Origin: Pomphorhynchus laevis | Taxonomy: Eukaryota; Acanthocephala; Palaeacanthocephala; Echinorhynchida; Pomphorhynchidae | NCBI GenBank assembly: GCA_012934845.2 | Contig: WNNJ02001507.1 | Span: forward strand, 124,001-188,000 | DNA length: 64,000 nucleotides | Direction of reading: 5' to 3' | Shown here: positions 34,701 to 49,300 of the stretch, in pieces | Numbering within the stretch: the first letter of the stretch is position 1 | How the letters are laid out: each line of letters opens with the position of its first letter | The notes under the pieces: model-generated | What the model saw: the letters and a program-made list of their open reading frames with translations, nothing else | The model's database searches: none | Told to the model about the DNA's origin: nothing | Translations under genes and position numbers: made by a program

Positions 34701-37700
34701 CGGTAGATATAATTGACCGAAGCGGAAACCGTGTTAGGAAGGCGCTATCAAACCGTGTAAATTCGAAGGAATCCAAATTATACGAGCGATTAAACGTTCG
34801 AGAACCTTACACATATACCTGATTAGGCTAATAAGTCTATAATTTCCTCGAAAGGTTGGAATGAGCTTCTTTGGAAATGGAACAATGATCGCATATTTCT
34901 AAACGGCAAGGAACTACCAGTAGTAATAATATTGCGAAAGATTTTGGCAAGACAAGGAGCTAAGAAATTAGGTAATGTTTTGAGAAGAAACGGCGAAATA
35001 TCATAGGGATCCGAATCACTAAATATGTGATTTGTCATAAATTTATAATGTGTGGAAGACCACGCGATTACGAACAATCAATAATTGTCTGAACCCTCGA
35101 TCTATTCATGTAGGTAGTCTAGCAATTGTTGAAATCACACGCATCTAAGCAATTTTATGAGACAATTTTGATCGCAAATAGTTTCCAGACAAAGATTACC
35201 TGATCCTGAAATAAGAGCGGAGAACATTGTTAAAGCGTTAAAAGTTGATTTATCCGAACTCTTGACCAGTTGCGCTCTAGAACTATTGATTGTTTAGGCA
35301 ATATTTGAAATTTGGTACAACTGGTAGTGAGAGAACACAATGATCACTACTTCCCAATGAAGGGAGATTATTGACTCTGACGACGTCATTCACGCGTTTT
35401 GAAAATATCAAATCAAACACCGAACCATCTCTAAATGAAAAACAAGTTGGTTTTTCAATGTGCTGGATCAGTAGATGCTCATCAGCAAGAAACTCGGAAA
35501 TATTCCTTTCTACGACACTACCTGCAGTAAACACATATTCTGACCAATTAGAACGCGGTAGGTTAAAATCTTCCATTAGAATAAAGTGTGAAGAAAGACA
35601 GCTCTATTGTAAAATTGGGACTAAGAGATCACAATCAGTGGCCATAGAAGGGCAGCGATACACTATACAAAAATTTATACCAATATATTCATGTTTGATA
35701 TGGAAGCAAGACTTTCAAAGTAGCCATTAGGGTCGCAAATGCTAGAAACGTCAGAAATAATAAAATTATCGCGAATGTAAGCGTCAACACAACCATGATT
35801 TTTCGAAGTAGCCGAAAACCCGGGGTATTAGCATCGACATCGACAATATACTAATGAAGCCATGACTCAGTGATACAGAATACATCGTAGGTCTTTGAAA
35901 GAATATGATATCTAAATTATACAATTTGTGAAGTTAAATTACCAAGAGTTGAATAGTTTACTGACAAATTGCGCGTGATTTCATTGGAAATGATTTTGAT
36001 CTATGAGAGTTTATGTTATCTAATGAGATTTTGCACCCCAACGTATTATCTACACCAACTCTAACACTGAAGATCAAAGATTAAAACAGATTTGTTTCAC
36101 CGTTAGTCGGACAGCTTCGCAGTTCAGTGGTCGCTTCTTTTAACTCTAAGCGCTCCTCAAGAGGAAGGTCACGAAGTATATGATACGGAATACCTTTAAG
36201 ACGATATCCACATCTTAATAAGATACGCGCATGATCAGGAAAATGCAATATAGTATCTTCAATAATCTAGACTTATAAATTTTGTATGCAAAGATTTGTT
36301 TCACCGTTAGCCGGACAGCTTCGCAGTTCAGTGGTCGCTTCTTTTAACTCTAAGCGCTCCTCAAGAGGAAGGTCACGAAGTATACGATACGGAATACCTT
36401 TAAGACGATATCCACATCTTAATAAGATACGCGCATGATCAGGAAAATGCAATATAGTATCTTCAATAATCTAGACTTATAAATTTTGTATGCAAAGATT
36501 TGTTTCACCGTTAGTCGGACAGCTTCGCAGTTCAGTGGTCGCTACTTTTAACTCTAAGCGCTCCTCAAGAGGAAGGTCACGAAGTATATGATACGGAATA
36601 CCTTTAAGACGATATCCACATCTTAATAAGATACGCGCATGATCAGGAAAATGCAATATAGTATCTTCAATAATCTAGACTTATAAATTTTGTATGCAAA
36701 GATTTGTTTCACCGTTAGCCGGACAGCTTCGCAGTTCAGTGGTCGCTTCTTTTAACTCTAAGCGCTCCTCAAGAGGAAGGTCACGAAGTATACGATACGG
36801 AATACCTTTAAGACGATATCCACATCTTAATAAGATACGCGCATGATCAGGAAAATGCAATATAGTATCTTCAATAATCTAGACTTATAAATTTTGTATG
36901 CAAAGATTTGTTTCACCGTTAGCCGGACAGCTTCGCAGTTCAGTGGTCGCTACTTTTAACTCTAAGCGCTCCTCAAGAGGAAGGTCACGAAGTATACGAT
37001 ACGGAATACCTTTAAGACGATATCCACATCTTAATAAGATACGCGCATGATCAGGAAAATGCAATATAGTATCTTCAATAATCTAGACTTATAAATTTTG
37101 TATGCAAAGATTTGTTTCACCGTTAGCCGGACAGCTTCGCAGTTCAGTGGTCGCTACTTTTAACTCTAAGCGCTCCTCAAGAGGAAGGTCACGAAGTATA
37201 CGATACGGAATACCTTTAAGACGATATCCACATCTTAATAAGATACGCGCATGATCAGGAAAAGGCAATATAGTATCTTCAATAATCTAGACTCATAAAT
37301 TTTGTATGCAAAGATTTGTTTCACCGTTAGCCGGACAGCTTCGCAGTTCAGTGGTCGCTTCTTTTAACTCTAAGCGCTCCTCAAGAGGAAGGTCACGAAG
37401 TATACGATACGGAATACCTTTAAGACGATATTCACATCTTAATAAGATACGCGCATGATTAGGAAAAGGCAATATAGTATCTTCAATAATCTAGACTTAT
37501 AAGTTGCTTTTTTTTTGCCAATGCGAAATAATTTCCTTATCTCAATAGGAGATGCCATTATTTCATCACCCTTCTGTAAAATCTGAGACAAAACGTCACG
37601 TAAATAGAGAACGTCACTAATAGAAATACTTTGTGATTCGGCATTAAGTGGATACTTACTGGTTTCTGATTGCTGGAATATTATAGGATTCGGTATGAAT

Positions 37701-40700
37701 TCCTGTGTTCAGAGCCTTGGTTCTATTTCTGAAATGCTGTTGCCTAAAGAAACACACTGGTAATTGAACGCTGCTGATTGACCATGCTCCATCCCATTCT
37801 CAAAAGCCTGGATTTGAATGTCACCAACACAGCTCTCTACGACTAGATGCCTTAGTACAAAAATGTTCGAGTTTACACTGTACGCACCATGTTCTGCGTG
37901 ATCTGTTGAAATTAATTGTGACTATGCAGACGAGGATGAATTATCAAATGCGCGATATTGATTTTACTTCAATGAGGACGTCATTGTTGGCTTCAATACA
38001 GTTTCCTACATCAAAATGCATTCCGAATGATCTTTAGTAGTGGATCAGGATAGGGGTGTTAATTTAAGAGGTGAACAAAAGACGCTTATCAGTTTTAGCT
38101 TGTAAACATTCAGGTACTTTCATTATAGTCCGAATTTCACATTTAGTAAAGAATCGCAACCAATTTCGAGTGCCACAAAATCGGTTTTGCATTCATTGTT
38201 GATTTTGGCACAATATCACCTACTGTTTTGTTCTTACTTGTCTTTTTTATTTGTAACTGTTAAACACATTAGAACATTTTATTAATTCTCGTTTAAATCG
38301 ATTAATTGTAATAAGTTAAAACTGATCATTTTTGAACTGAATAATCAGTTCACATATTTGAATCCTTATTTCGTGTAAATTGAATTGTAGGGGACGAAAT
38401 AAATTTATTTAGCCAACTTTGAAGTATTTTGCTGATTACTAATATCGTCATCAGTTAAATAGAAAACTAGTATAAACTAGTAAGCTAAAACCTATTCAGA
38501 AAGATTTATAGCGAACTAAAGAAATGCAGTAATTAATGAATAAACTAAATATCAGATGGCCTATCAAATTTGTACAACATCATGTCATTCTCCGGTTTAT
38601 AGTTTTCAGACAGCTGATCCTTTATGCGATTCTTATAAATTTCTTCTTTAAGCAAATCTAATTCCAGTTATGCCAAATAAGTCTTGTAGTCCTCGACACC
38701 TAAACATTATCCGGAAATTTTAATCGCTTTGATACATTACTTAAGCAAAACATCAGTCAATTAACCTTTGGATAATTCGTCTTATAAACAGTGGGTTTTA
38801 AATGACATGACGTTATATATGGAATGTAAGCATTACCTAAATAACTTTGAATACTGGTAACTTAAATGAATATATTTTTTTACATCTTAGATTAAATTAA
38901 TGCTTTAATCGGATAAACTCTAATGTCATCTCTATGTGAATTTTTAGTTTGAGATACAAAATTGGTCATAGTTTTTTGTCTTCACTGTTGATTTTGTCAC
39001 TATTCAATTTAACCAAATGTAGTTTTTATTTGTAGTCTTTTATTGATAATAAATTTCGATTAATTTACACATAGATTATTGTTCAATTTGTGCCATAGTA
39101 TTGAATATTGCAAAGATATTTTTTAAATTACTATCTCAGATGTTTTTAAAATTCTATTTTTAGAGTAATTTACCTCAAGTATTTACTTATAAAGAAAATT
39201 TTATGCCAAAATGTATGCATTAGACTGAAGTTCATATCGACATTTGCATGATAGCAACGTTAAATATGATGAATGTATTGAGATAGTACTCTTCGATAAT
39301 AATTCATATTTCAAAATAAAGTGATATGAATCACAATGCCAAAACATTTTATTGAGTATTTATCTATACTCTGAAACTTAGAGATAATGCATGAATTTCA
39401 GCGTTAATTTTCGTTACGTTTATTATTAACATATATTAATATATTCCGTTACTGCTTATCTAATAGTTGACCTTTATACGCTTCAGACATAAAATAACGC
39501 TCAACTCACAAAATATGCGAATATTTTGAATTTAAATGTTGTTGATATTCTTCGTTTGAATTTTGTATTTTTAACAAAATTTTTATCGATTTTGTAATGA
39601 AATATTTTTTCTCAAGGGTAAACGATGACGAACTGGACAAATCTGTTTATAAATTTATTGCCAATCAGATAAATATATATCCAATAAAAGAAACCGGCAA
39701 GCGCCTGCACGAAACCGTAGCTGTAAATTCGTTCGATGATGTAGTTGGCATTGAATCGTTTTCAACTATTTCTTCAAACGATAAGAAAAACTTTATTCTT
39801 AACAAGGTAAAGTGTGTTTTGGAAAATAAATATTAATGTTTTTATACATAATTTACTCGATTAAATATCCTTAATTTTATTTAAATTAAAATGTGATTAT
39901 AATATCTTTCGGGTTGTTAATAATTTTGCTCTTTTATCGTTCGGGTTGTTTATAATTATGTTCTTTATCTTTCGGGTTGTTGATAATTATGTTCTTAATA
40001 TAACATTTATTCAGCCTTTCAGCTGACTGAATATTTTATTTTTTTATTAATTTTTTTTATAATTTAATTTTTATTTTATTTTTTTCTATATTTATTTAAT
40101 TTTTTTTTGTTTATTTTAACTATAAAATTATTTAATTTATAATATTAAAATATTATAAATTTAAATTTAATATATAAGGTCAAATTTAATATATAAGAGT
40201 CTTGTTAAATAATAGGGCGCTTACGTCATCTCGGAAGGACCTCATTATTTTAGATTTGGTAAAAGGCGGTGTATCTACTACGTAAAATCTTAAATAGATA
40301 TGTTTCGAACATATTCACTTGATTGTTTCATGTTGATTATTTTATTATCAGACAGACAAAGTCGTCAAATTATGTTCCAAATTTATTCAAAGAATTTTAA
40401 TTAATAGACTGAAATAAATTTTTCCTACGAGTTCGTATATTTAATTAAAACAAATTATAATTTAACTAATTATAATAATTAGTTATAATTTTTAGTTAGT
40501 GCTAAAATGTCTTTGCTTATAGAACTTAATTATAATTATAATAATTAATTAGTTATAAATATAATTAATTATTAATTATAATTAGAATGTAATTAATTAT
40601 TAATTATATTTTTAGTCAGTGCTGAAAAGTCTATTGAATTCTTAAATTGTAGTTAGCATTTTTAATTCATTTGGTTTTTTACTTTATTTAATTTTAGGTT

Positions 40701-43700
40701 TTAAAGATAAACGATGTTGTTTATTGCGAAATCACAAACATTTCAAGTAAAGGAGCACTTGTCCGACTCATTTGTTGTGATTTACCTAATATCGCAGACC
40801 TAGAAGATGCCAGTATTTGCGTAGGAGTTTAAATTGTTTTTATTTAAAAATTGTTCTTATATTATCTTATTTTTGTATTCTAGCAGTCAAGAAATAACAT
40901 TGTAACCATAGAGTTTAACCATAAACTCATTCCATAGAGTTTTCTTACTTGAAAGTTATTTTTAAAGAAAAATATAAGTTTTTATTGACTTGTTCACAGG
41001 CTTTTTTATCTGCTAAAAAGATCGGATATTTTCAGTTTGAGGCACTTTATCCAAATTACGCAAAAAGTCTGTTTATTGTACATCTTCATGTGCTCTTTCA
41101 AATGGCGTATAATTTTTTTAGAGAAATGCGTTTTGGTTAAACATTTTAAAATAACAAATTTTTCATAAAAATTTCAAATTTAATTTCAAAGTTAGAAACT
41201 TAAAAATGTATTTTTAAGTATTTTTTATATATCTTATCAATATACAATGATTTGAGATTTTTTCTATGCTCTCACGGTAAAACATACAATTTTTGTATTT
41301 TTTTGTTCAAAAAGTAATTTGAATTTGAAATATCTCAAAATTTTGCAATGATTACATATAATTTTTATTGCGTTATCGTAAACATCACAGTTATATTGAC
41401 TTAAATTGAAAATATTAATATATTTGAATCATTCAAAAAAGAGTTATTTAAAATGTTCTTTCAAAATATGCATATTTTTAAGCATATTTTAATTTTGGTC
41501 AAACAATCGATCCCGAATAAGAAATTAAATCCATTTTGTTGCAACTTATCTTCATTATTCCTTTTATATTCCCTTTCCTCCCCTCCGCTTGATGTCGGTG
41601 GACCTCGACAATTGGGATCTTATTTACTGGAATAGTGAATGAGGTCCCAAATTGTTGATGGTAAGCGACATCAAGCGGAGGGGAGGAAAGGGGATAAATA
41701 TGTGATTAAACTATGCGGTTGCATTCAATAGGACTAACATATTAAAATCCGTTTTACTTATAATTTTTTAATAAGGCACAACGGTGGCAAATATTTACCG
41801 AATAAGTAAAATTAACGGCATAGCTAAAAATTACTTAGACACTTGAATATGGACTCTAATTTATTGTCATTTCGATGACGTCATTACTTCGATTGAAGAT
41901 CGAATGTCAATATTTTTTGTATGTAAAATAGTAATCCAAATGTAAATGTATCTTAATCGTAACGAAATTGACTGGTATTTGAGTAATCTAGAGCTAAAAA
42001 GATTTAAATAAATTTAAATATTTGACAATGCGTACCCCATCGCTTTCTATTGCCTGATTTAACCTGGTTCCATGTTGACTCAATTTGTTGAGTATGAATT
42101 CCTTCTGAATGAATGAGCGATCCAGGTAGTATGCACTGTTTTATGCACCCGTTAAGAGTTTTAGCATTTCTATGATCGACAGCAAAAAGAAACACTTTAG
42201 ATGTTTCTCTACACACGCCACCGAATACCCATTGTTGTGGCAGCATGCGTCTCCTATTATATTTCCGACGGGCGAAAACTGTTTCATCGATTCCAACTAT
42301 TATATTTTCACCTTTTATCTTACATGGATTTTGTAATATTTCATCATCACAAGCCTCGCGCATGTAACTATTGTAGTCAACGGTCGTGTTGTGATCAATC
42401 GCTAATTCTTCTTCGCGAAATTTAATGTGGGTTAATTGTTTAGACCAACAGTACATGAACATAATTGTTTTACGAAGCAGTAATCGCGCTCCTTCAAACC
42501 AAGTCCCTTTTCGAACTGTAGTTGAAACAAAGCATTTCGATTTTTGGCATCTCCAATATACCTTATTACCTCTGACACTTAATGTCATGAGATGCTTATG
42601 ACAGCATCTTATTTCTACAAAAGAAGATAAATATATAATTATTTCGAACCAAATATCACTATTTCATACCACTTGTAATTAATTGATAATTCTATAAAAA
42701 CTTGACAGCATCTAATTCTGTAGAAATGTTTCGCAATATCCACTTTAAATTAATATTATTAGACATCTAAAATTATGTAGTTATTCAAATAATAGCATCA
42801 CATCTTTACAACAACAATCGATTGATCGATCAAAATTGAAAAAATAAAAACTATTTGCAATTAATTTGGAATAACTTTTTAAAGCAAAATACAAATAATT
42901 ACATATTTAAAAACTAGGTCATAGTATATGTGTCGATTGGAATGGCGCGTTTAAAATAATAGGGTATTATTTATATTTTTCGAGATATTTTGAAATAATC
43001 TTGAATAAAAAAACGAAATTTAAATATTTTTTAAATCCTTTATTGAAATATTTTTAAATGATTACAATTACAAAAGTAATTGTGATCATAGTGGCTTGAA
43101 AATGTTTTTAAATTAAATTTTTAATTTGTATGAAAACATATAAATTTTAAATATACAAATAACTACATATATGAAAATAATAGGGTAGTATTGGTATTTA
43201 AAATATATTTAAAATATACTCCATAGTGAATATGGAGTATATTATATATATGGATACTATATAATATAATATATAAAAATATACAATATAATATATTGTA
43301 TAATATACAATATATTATATTGTATATATAATATATACAATATATAATATAATATATATAATATATATTATTATATATTAATATTATACATATTAATATA
43401 TAACTACATATTATAACTACATATATAAAAATAACAGGGTAATATTAGTATTTTCGAGATATTTTGAAATAAAATCTTAAATTTTAGAGAAAAAAAAAAC
43501 GAAATTTAAATACTTTTTGAATTTTTTATTGAAATATTTTTAAATGATTACAATTACAAAGTTTAGTGATATATTTTACTAAAATTAAGTTTTGAGTTCA
43601 TCAATAATGGATCATTATCAACTATTTTAAATAAATTAACTCTGCCAATCAGTTGAACATTTTTCAAACGCATCTAATATAAATGGTCTGTTGGCATACT

Positions 43701-46700
43701 ATTTATAGAACACGAAATAAAATAAATATTTTAATTCCAACTCTGCCTCGTAACTGTTAGGCTCAATATATTTTTAAATATTGACGAAAAAGAAATAATT
43801 AATCTTTATGAACAAATTTAAATATTAAAATTTTTTAGCCACAAACGCATTTCTCCAAAAACATTATAAGCCATTTGAAAGAGCACATGAAGATGTACAG
43901 TAAACAGACTTTTTGTGTAATTTGGACAAAGTGCATCAAGCTGAAAAGATCCGAAAGATCAAACCGGCATTGATTTGTGTGAATTTTTAACATATATCGA
44001 AGAAGATTTAACTTGTTGATTTTAGTCTCTAATAATTTCACTTTATCAGTACGGAATGTATTTTGCAGTTACGAAACAAAATTTTATTTCTAAATTATAA
44101 ATAATGTGTAATCAAAATCAATAGTTAAGGATAAGAAATATAAAAATAAGCATTAGCTTATTTTTAGATGCAGATTGACGAAAATATACACGTTCTTTTT
44201 TCTTCAGCGTTTGTTCCGCTTTGTTACGGAGTCCGCGTTTTCCACTGTCACGCATATGGGTCTTATTGATGGTTGATGTTCGTTTGCGCGAAGAACGCGG
44301 CCTATCATTGTAGTCGCATTTCGCGAAGTTTATTGATACACCATTTCATACTGTAGATACGACGTTTTGTTTTACGACGTGGCTTGTCACGAAGTCTATC
44401 GCCAACCCTCCTGTCTCAGCACGGGCTTTTGCCTGGCCATGGCGAAATAGTAACATTCGTACATGACACTAAAATTTATTTTATATATTTTTTAATCTCG
44501 CACTTTTAAATGTATATAAAATTTTGTCGACATTTAAAATTTTATAAACATTTTCAATCGCAAATGTTTTCTAATCGAAAATGTTTTTTTTAACTCAGAT
44601 CGGAAAGAATCTAACACTACATTGTAACATAGAGATGTATAGCTTACGGTGTTTATTTCTAGATGCAGTTTGACGAAAATATATACGTTAATATTAATTA
44701 TTATTTACGTGCTCAATTTGATAATTAATCTCATCATTAATTGTTTAGGGATTTATTCGCCACAACCTTTTAAGCGATAATTTAAATGAAGGGGATCTGA
44801 TAAAAGGTATTATTATGCTTCCGCCTTCTGTTTTATAAGGTTTAAATTTTTTAAATTGCTTAAACCTTTAAAATCACAAAATTAATTATGATTAACATAA
44901 TTTGATACAATTTTCCAAACTAAAATTATTATATTCAAATTATGTTTCGAAATATAAATTAGAATGCATTAATAACATTTTTATTGTTAATTTATAGTTA
45001 AATAATCTCTTTTATTTGTATTGATGTGGTACATATATTCACACTGCGAAATATGGAATGTAAATTTAGTTGTTAAATTGCCTCGGTAGTTACCATATTT
45101 AATATAATTCGATATAATAAAATATAATATGATATTCTGTATTTAATAATACAGAACGTGTAAATTTGGTTTTAGTTATAGGCAATCACTTAAATGCCTT
45201 TATTACATGTTCACACAATCGCATTTATAATCATAGATCATTAAAAAATAGTTTACATAAAGAAATGTTTTCTTACTTAAACTTCATTAATTCATTCAAA
45301 CATAAATTTTTCATTCAAACTCTTTTGATTTTCTTTAACCACGATATATGATGAGAATGTTGTCTATTGCCACTGTCTTGCGTTTGAAAATCGCCATTTG
45401 TGAAAGCCTATTTTTATTGCTAGGCAATTATCTTTGAATCAGAAATCAATCAGCTGTCCAATTTTATGTAACAAGCTTATTAGCAAAGAAGTAGTAAGCA
45501 TTTAACGAAGTAGTTAAAGGAACGGTCGGATAGATATGAGGCAAACTATGCTACGGAACAGGAACATTGTATTTTGTTTTCTTATTTGTTTTAACTTTTT
45601 CTTTTACATGGGCTTGCAAGCACGCATAAGAGCGCATTTGATACTATAAATAAATATCTAACAAATTTTCAATTTGTATTTATTAACGACTAAATTCACT
45701 GTCGTCTTAAAAACCATCAAATTTGTGATCCTTTGCATCAGAAATCAATCAGCTGTCCAATTTCATGTAACAAGCTTATTGGCAAGAAATTATCGGCAAT
45801 CAATATTACATTCGTCAAACTCTCTTAAAACTAATTAAAATGAAAAATACATTCATTTATAATGACATTATTACACACTTTTTCCATGCAGCTTTAAACA
45901 TTTACAAAAATAGTTTATTTATCATTCATTTGCACCTCGTCCTTATAAACGAATGATCACTTCGTTTAGATTGATTTCCCCCGAAATATTCTAAATTTTG
46001 CATTAAAAGATATTTTCACTGATATACAATGGCTGAAGAAGTTTAGTCAACCCCCCAAAATAACCGACAGTATTTAACTTGACTGAATTGCAGTCTTAAC
46101 GGACGTCTAGTGCTCTTAACTGTTTCTTTACGGTATTTCTTAAATGCTGTATTGAATAATAGATCAATAGGAAATTGTTTACGTGAACGAACCTCATTTT
46201 ATTCTTACTTAAACATCCTTAATCTATTCAAACATTAGTTTTAAATTCATTTAAACTTATTTGATTTTATCTAACCATTACATCCGAGGAAAGTTTCAAT
46301 TGACATTGTCCTTATTTTGAAAATCACCATTTGTGAAAGCGTATTTCCATTGGCTAGGCACTCAAGAACATCTGCAAAAGAGATGATATTTTAATTTCAA
46401 CTGTTGAGATTCCTCTACCTTATGCCGACTGCAAACTGGTCCATCCCTCAACATCATCCACCATATGAAGTTATATGGCATTTCATCCTTTGAAACTATT
46501 CTTCATTTTTGATTTTTCTTAAAAACCATCAAATTTGTTATCCACACACTGCCACAAATTGTGTAAAGGGTGTTCAGGTTTAAATTTAATAATTTAATGA
46601 ATTTATTTAATTCACTTTACTTCATAAATATTTACTTCATAAATGTTTTTTTTCCATTTCTTATCTTCCCGCGATAATTTGGTCATTTTCAGACATTTCA

Positions 46701-49243
46701 AAATATTTGGATAACAATTTATATTAAAATCGGCATCGCTATTTAACGTGTTCATTGTTACTTTGTCATCAAACACTCTTTAATAAGTTTTTCCAAATAT
46801 AATTTTGTCGTCTTAGCAAAAATTGTTAACATCGCTCATGCTCAATCAATACTAACTTTAAGCTGTTCAAAAGATGATGAGTCGGTGGGTTTATCTATTA
46901 ATTTATATGAAATTCCTAATTAGTTTGTTTTTTCTAACCTACATGTTAAAGGGCCAAGTAAAAGTTGAAAATCTTCCCTTGTTCTTTAGGTAAGCTTTAT
47001 AATTTGTAATTTAATATCATCTTATAATAGATTAATGCTCAAAATGCATTTTTATATTAGAAAAATGTATATTTAATATTTACATTTTTATATGAACATT
47101 TACGCTTTTGTTTGAACATAAAAATTTACATTTATATCTGAACATGAATACAATCATTTATATAGTATAAACATGAATTTTAATATTTGGAACTTAACGA
47201 ATGTAATGAAATGTATGTTAAAGTATATATCACTTTAATGATAAATTAAAGAAATCAGCATACAATTTAAGCTTAAATTAACCTATTTAAAGACCTATTA
47301 ATAAATAGGTAATAATATTAGTAATAAATATTAAAATTATATTACTAAAATAGTAATAACCTATTAATAAATAGGTAATTAATATTATTATAAAATTAAC
47401 TAATCAAATGGCTCTTTTATCAGATTGATTTTTCATTATTCAGTGAATCGATAACGTACTTGATTTCTGCGCTATCTTTGTATACAAAGTGACACTGCCC
47501 TTACCAAATAAATTAAAACTTTCAAGTTTTGAGAAAAAAATTTCATTTGTTGATAACGGGAAACGGTTACCCTCTAGCGAGTCTAAATATATTGCACTCG
47601 AAAAACAAAATTTAATTTTTTGTAATTATATCAATTACAAATTAATTAATAATTTTAATTAATTTAAAATAAATTTAAATAAATTTAATTTTAATTTAAT
47701 TTTAAATTTTATTTACATTAAGAATAATAATCCGAAAATTTTTAATTATTATTTTTTATTTGTTGATAAATAAACTTACGTAAAACTGTTACCCGCTGGT
47801 AACAGTTTAATTAATTAATAATTATTAATTAATAAAAATCTGAAAAGTTATTTATTAATGTCTACTGCAGCCTCTCGGTTTTGAGCTGAAAGCAAAATAT
47901 ACATCATTTACATAATTGAAAACAAAAATGTTCGCTACTTGTAGGCTCCTTAACTTTGATTTGAAGAAGATTTGATATTTTGATCGTTTGATCAGATTGC
48001 ATGTTGAGATATTATGGTTGGATCTACAGGTAGTGAATTGATTTTACGAAATCAATTGTAGAAATAATTGTACAAGAGGAATATGAGAGAGATTTGGACA
48101 TTATAGGTGACAAAACTTGCAGCGACAACATTGAACGTTCGTGGCAGGGAATGTGGATAGTGCACAGCTTCTCGTGATAGCCGTGACAGTAGGCGCGAAC
48201 GATGATAGGTATTTTGATGGCTTGATGTTGAAGCCAAAGATATTGTACGCCAGTGGCTGCTGGGATGACCCCATGATCGACCACATTGATCTTTTTATGT
48301 ACTTTCGAAAGTGCTGCTCGAAAGCCGGTGATTCGAATAGCAAATGCGTTGTTGGTAGTCAATTGGGATTACTACTTTGGATGTTAGGGCAGAAAGTGGA
48401 ATCGAGTGGATTTTCGGTGATATGCCGAGTACCTTTTTTGACGAAACTTCATTTACAGGAGTCGAGTTGTTTGAAGTTATAGTATATGTTAATAATGTGC
48501 AAGCATTTAAAGACGACAAATCGACAATTACCTATTTTGGCAACTCAGAATTGTAACATGATTTACAAAAAAGGAGAGATAATAAATTTAAGAGAAATAA
48601 ATAAATTCATAAATTAATTCTCTCTTAAATAAATTTATCTTTATTTATAAATTAATTAAAATAAAGTTAATAAATTATCTCTATTAAATAAATTGTATCC
48701 ATTAATAAATTAATTAAAATGGATTTATAGAACATGTAATAGTGAATCCATAGAATTAACGATAAAAGAATTATATAAATTGTAAATAGTAGAAAATGAT
48801 CCATTATTAATAAAGAATTATTGGAGCTGGATCAAAGAAAGTAGAAAAGTTTTATTTGATATTTCGCTAACTTCTGATAGCATCTTCACAAAATTACAGT
48901 TTTAAAAAAAATTATAAAAAAATTCAAAGCGATCGCTGCCATTTTCTTTGAGCAAATGATGCTGTTTTTAGTGATAACCAGCCCCTTTTAGTGTTGTTTG
49001 AATTGTTGTGGCACGATTTCTGCATATTTTAAAAGTACACAAAACGCAATAAAAAAGGATGATTCAAAATTGTTTAGAAACAAAACAAAAATAATTACCA
49101 TAATATTTTCATTCAAAATAAATAATTTGCAAAAATTAGAAAAATAAAAAAAATAATAATTAAAAGTACTAGAAAAAATAAATAAAGTATGAAACTAACA
49201 TAGAAAAGATTATTTAAACAGAAAAATCGTTTACCTCATCTTT

Positions 49244-49300
<57 letters not shown>

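Larger units (their letters stand above)
34290..37760 (-). mobile_element. CR1-like LINE copy H with expanded ORF1 segment
   Basis: On the - strand: ORF1 near 37760-37500 (LFRIGKKKATYKSRLLKIL), then seven 204-bp repeats of the ORF1 C-terminal module (36091-37503), endonuclease at 36050-35280 (VFCITESWL, MEDFNLPRSNWSEY, SSDHCVLSLP), RT at 35230-34300 (RYFLHNRFFRVRVG, VHQGTAFGPLLF, then a YADD-like region near 34400 and LWPDNINYVDGHF). It ends with a TTTATTTATTT tail near 34300. Heavily frameshifted. Lies in TTC14-like intron 1. Confidence 0.8.
41020..43985. mobile_element. Merlin/IS1016-like DNA transposon, inverted ends
   Basis: 41020-41140 and 43838-43985 are inverted copies of each other (over 80 percent), enclosing a transposase on the - strand at 42004-42588. 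The ends could be subterminal parts of the transposon or an independent inverted repeat pair. I could not identify an 8-9 bp target duplication with certainty. Lies in TTC14-like intron 3. Confidence 0.5.

Noticed and set aside
36091-37503. CRISPR-like array
   Set aside because: Repeats are contiguous 204-bp units without spacers, derived from a LINE ORF1, in eukaryotic DNA.
42201-42425. + strand open frame over the transposase
   Set aside because: Shadow of the Merlin-like transposase on the - strand.
44807-44838. Extension of TTC14-like exon 4 to a stop at 44836
   Set aside because: Using the AAAAG|GTATTA donor at 44806 joins in phase with exon 5 and keeps alignment to the family; the extension would end the protein inside the S1 domain.
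46885-46932. Extension of TTC14-like exon 5 through LYEIPN
   Set aside because: It runs into TAG. The GTGGGT donor at 46885 with the acceptor at 46951 gives a phase-0 67-nt intron and continues with VENLPLFFR, matching the family.
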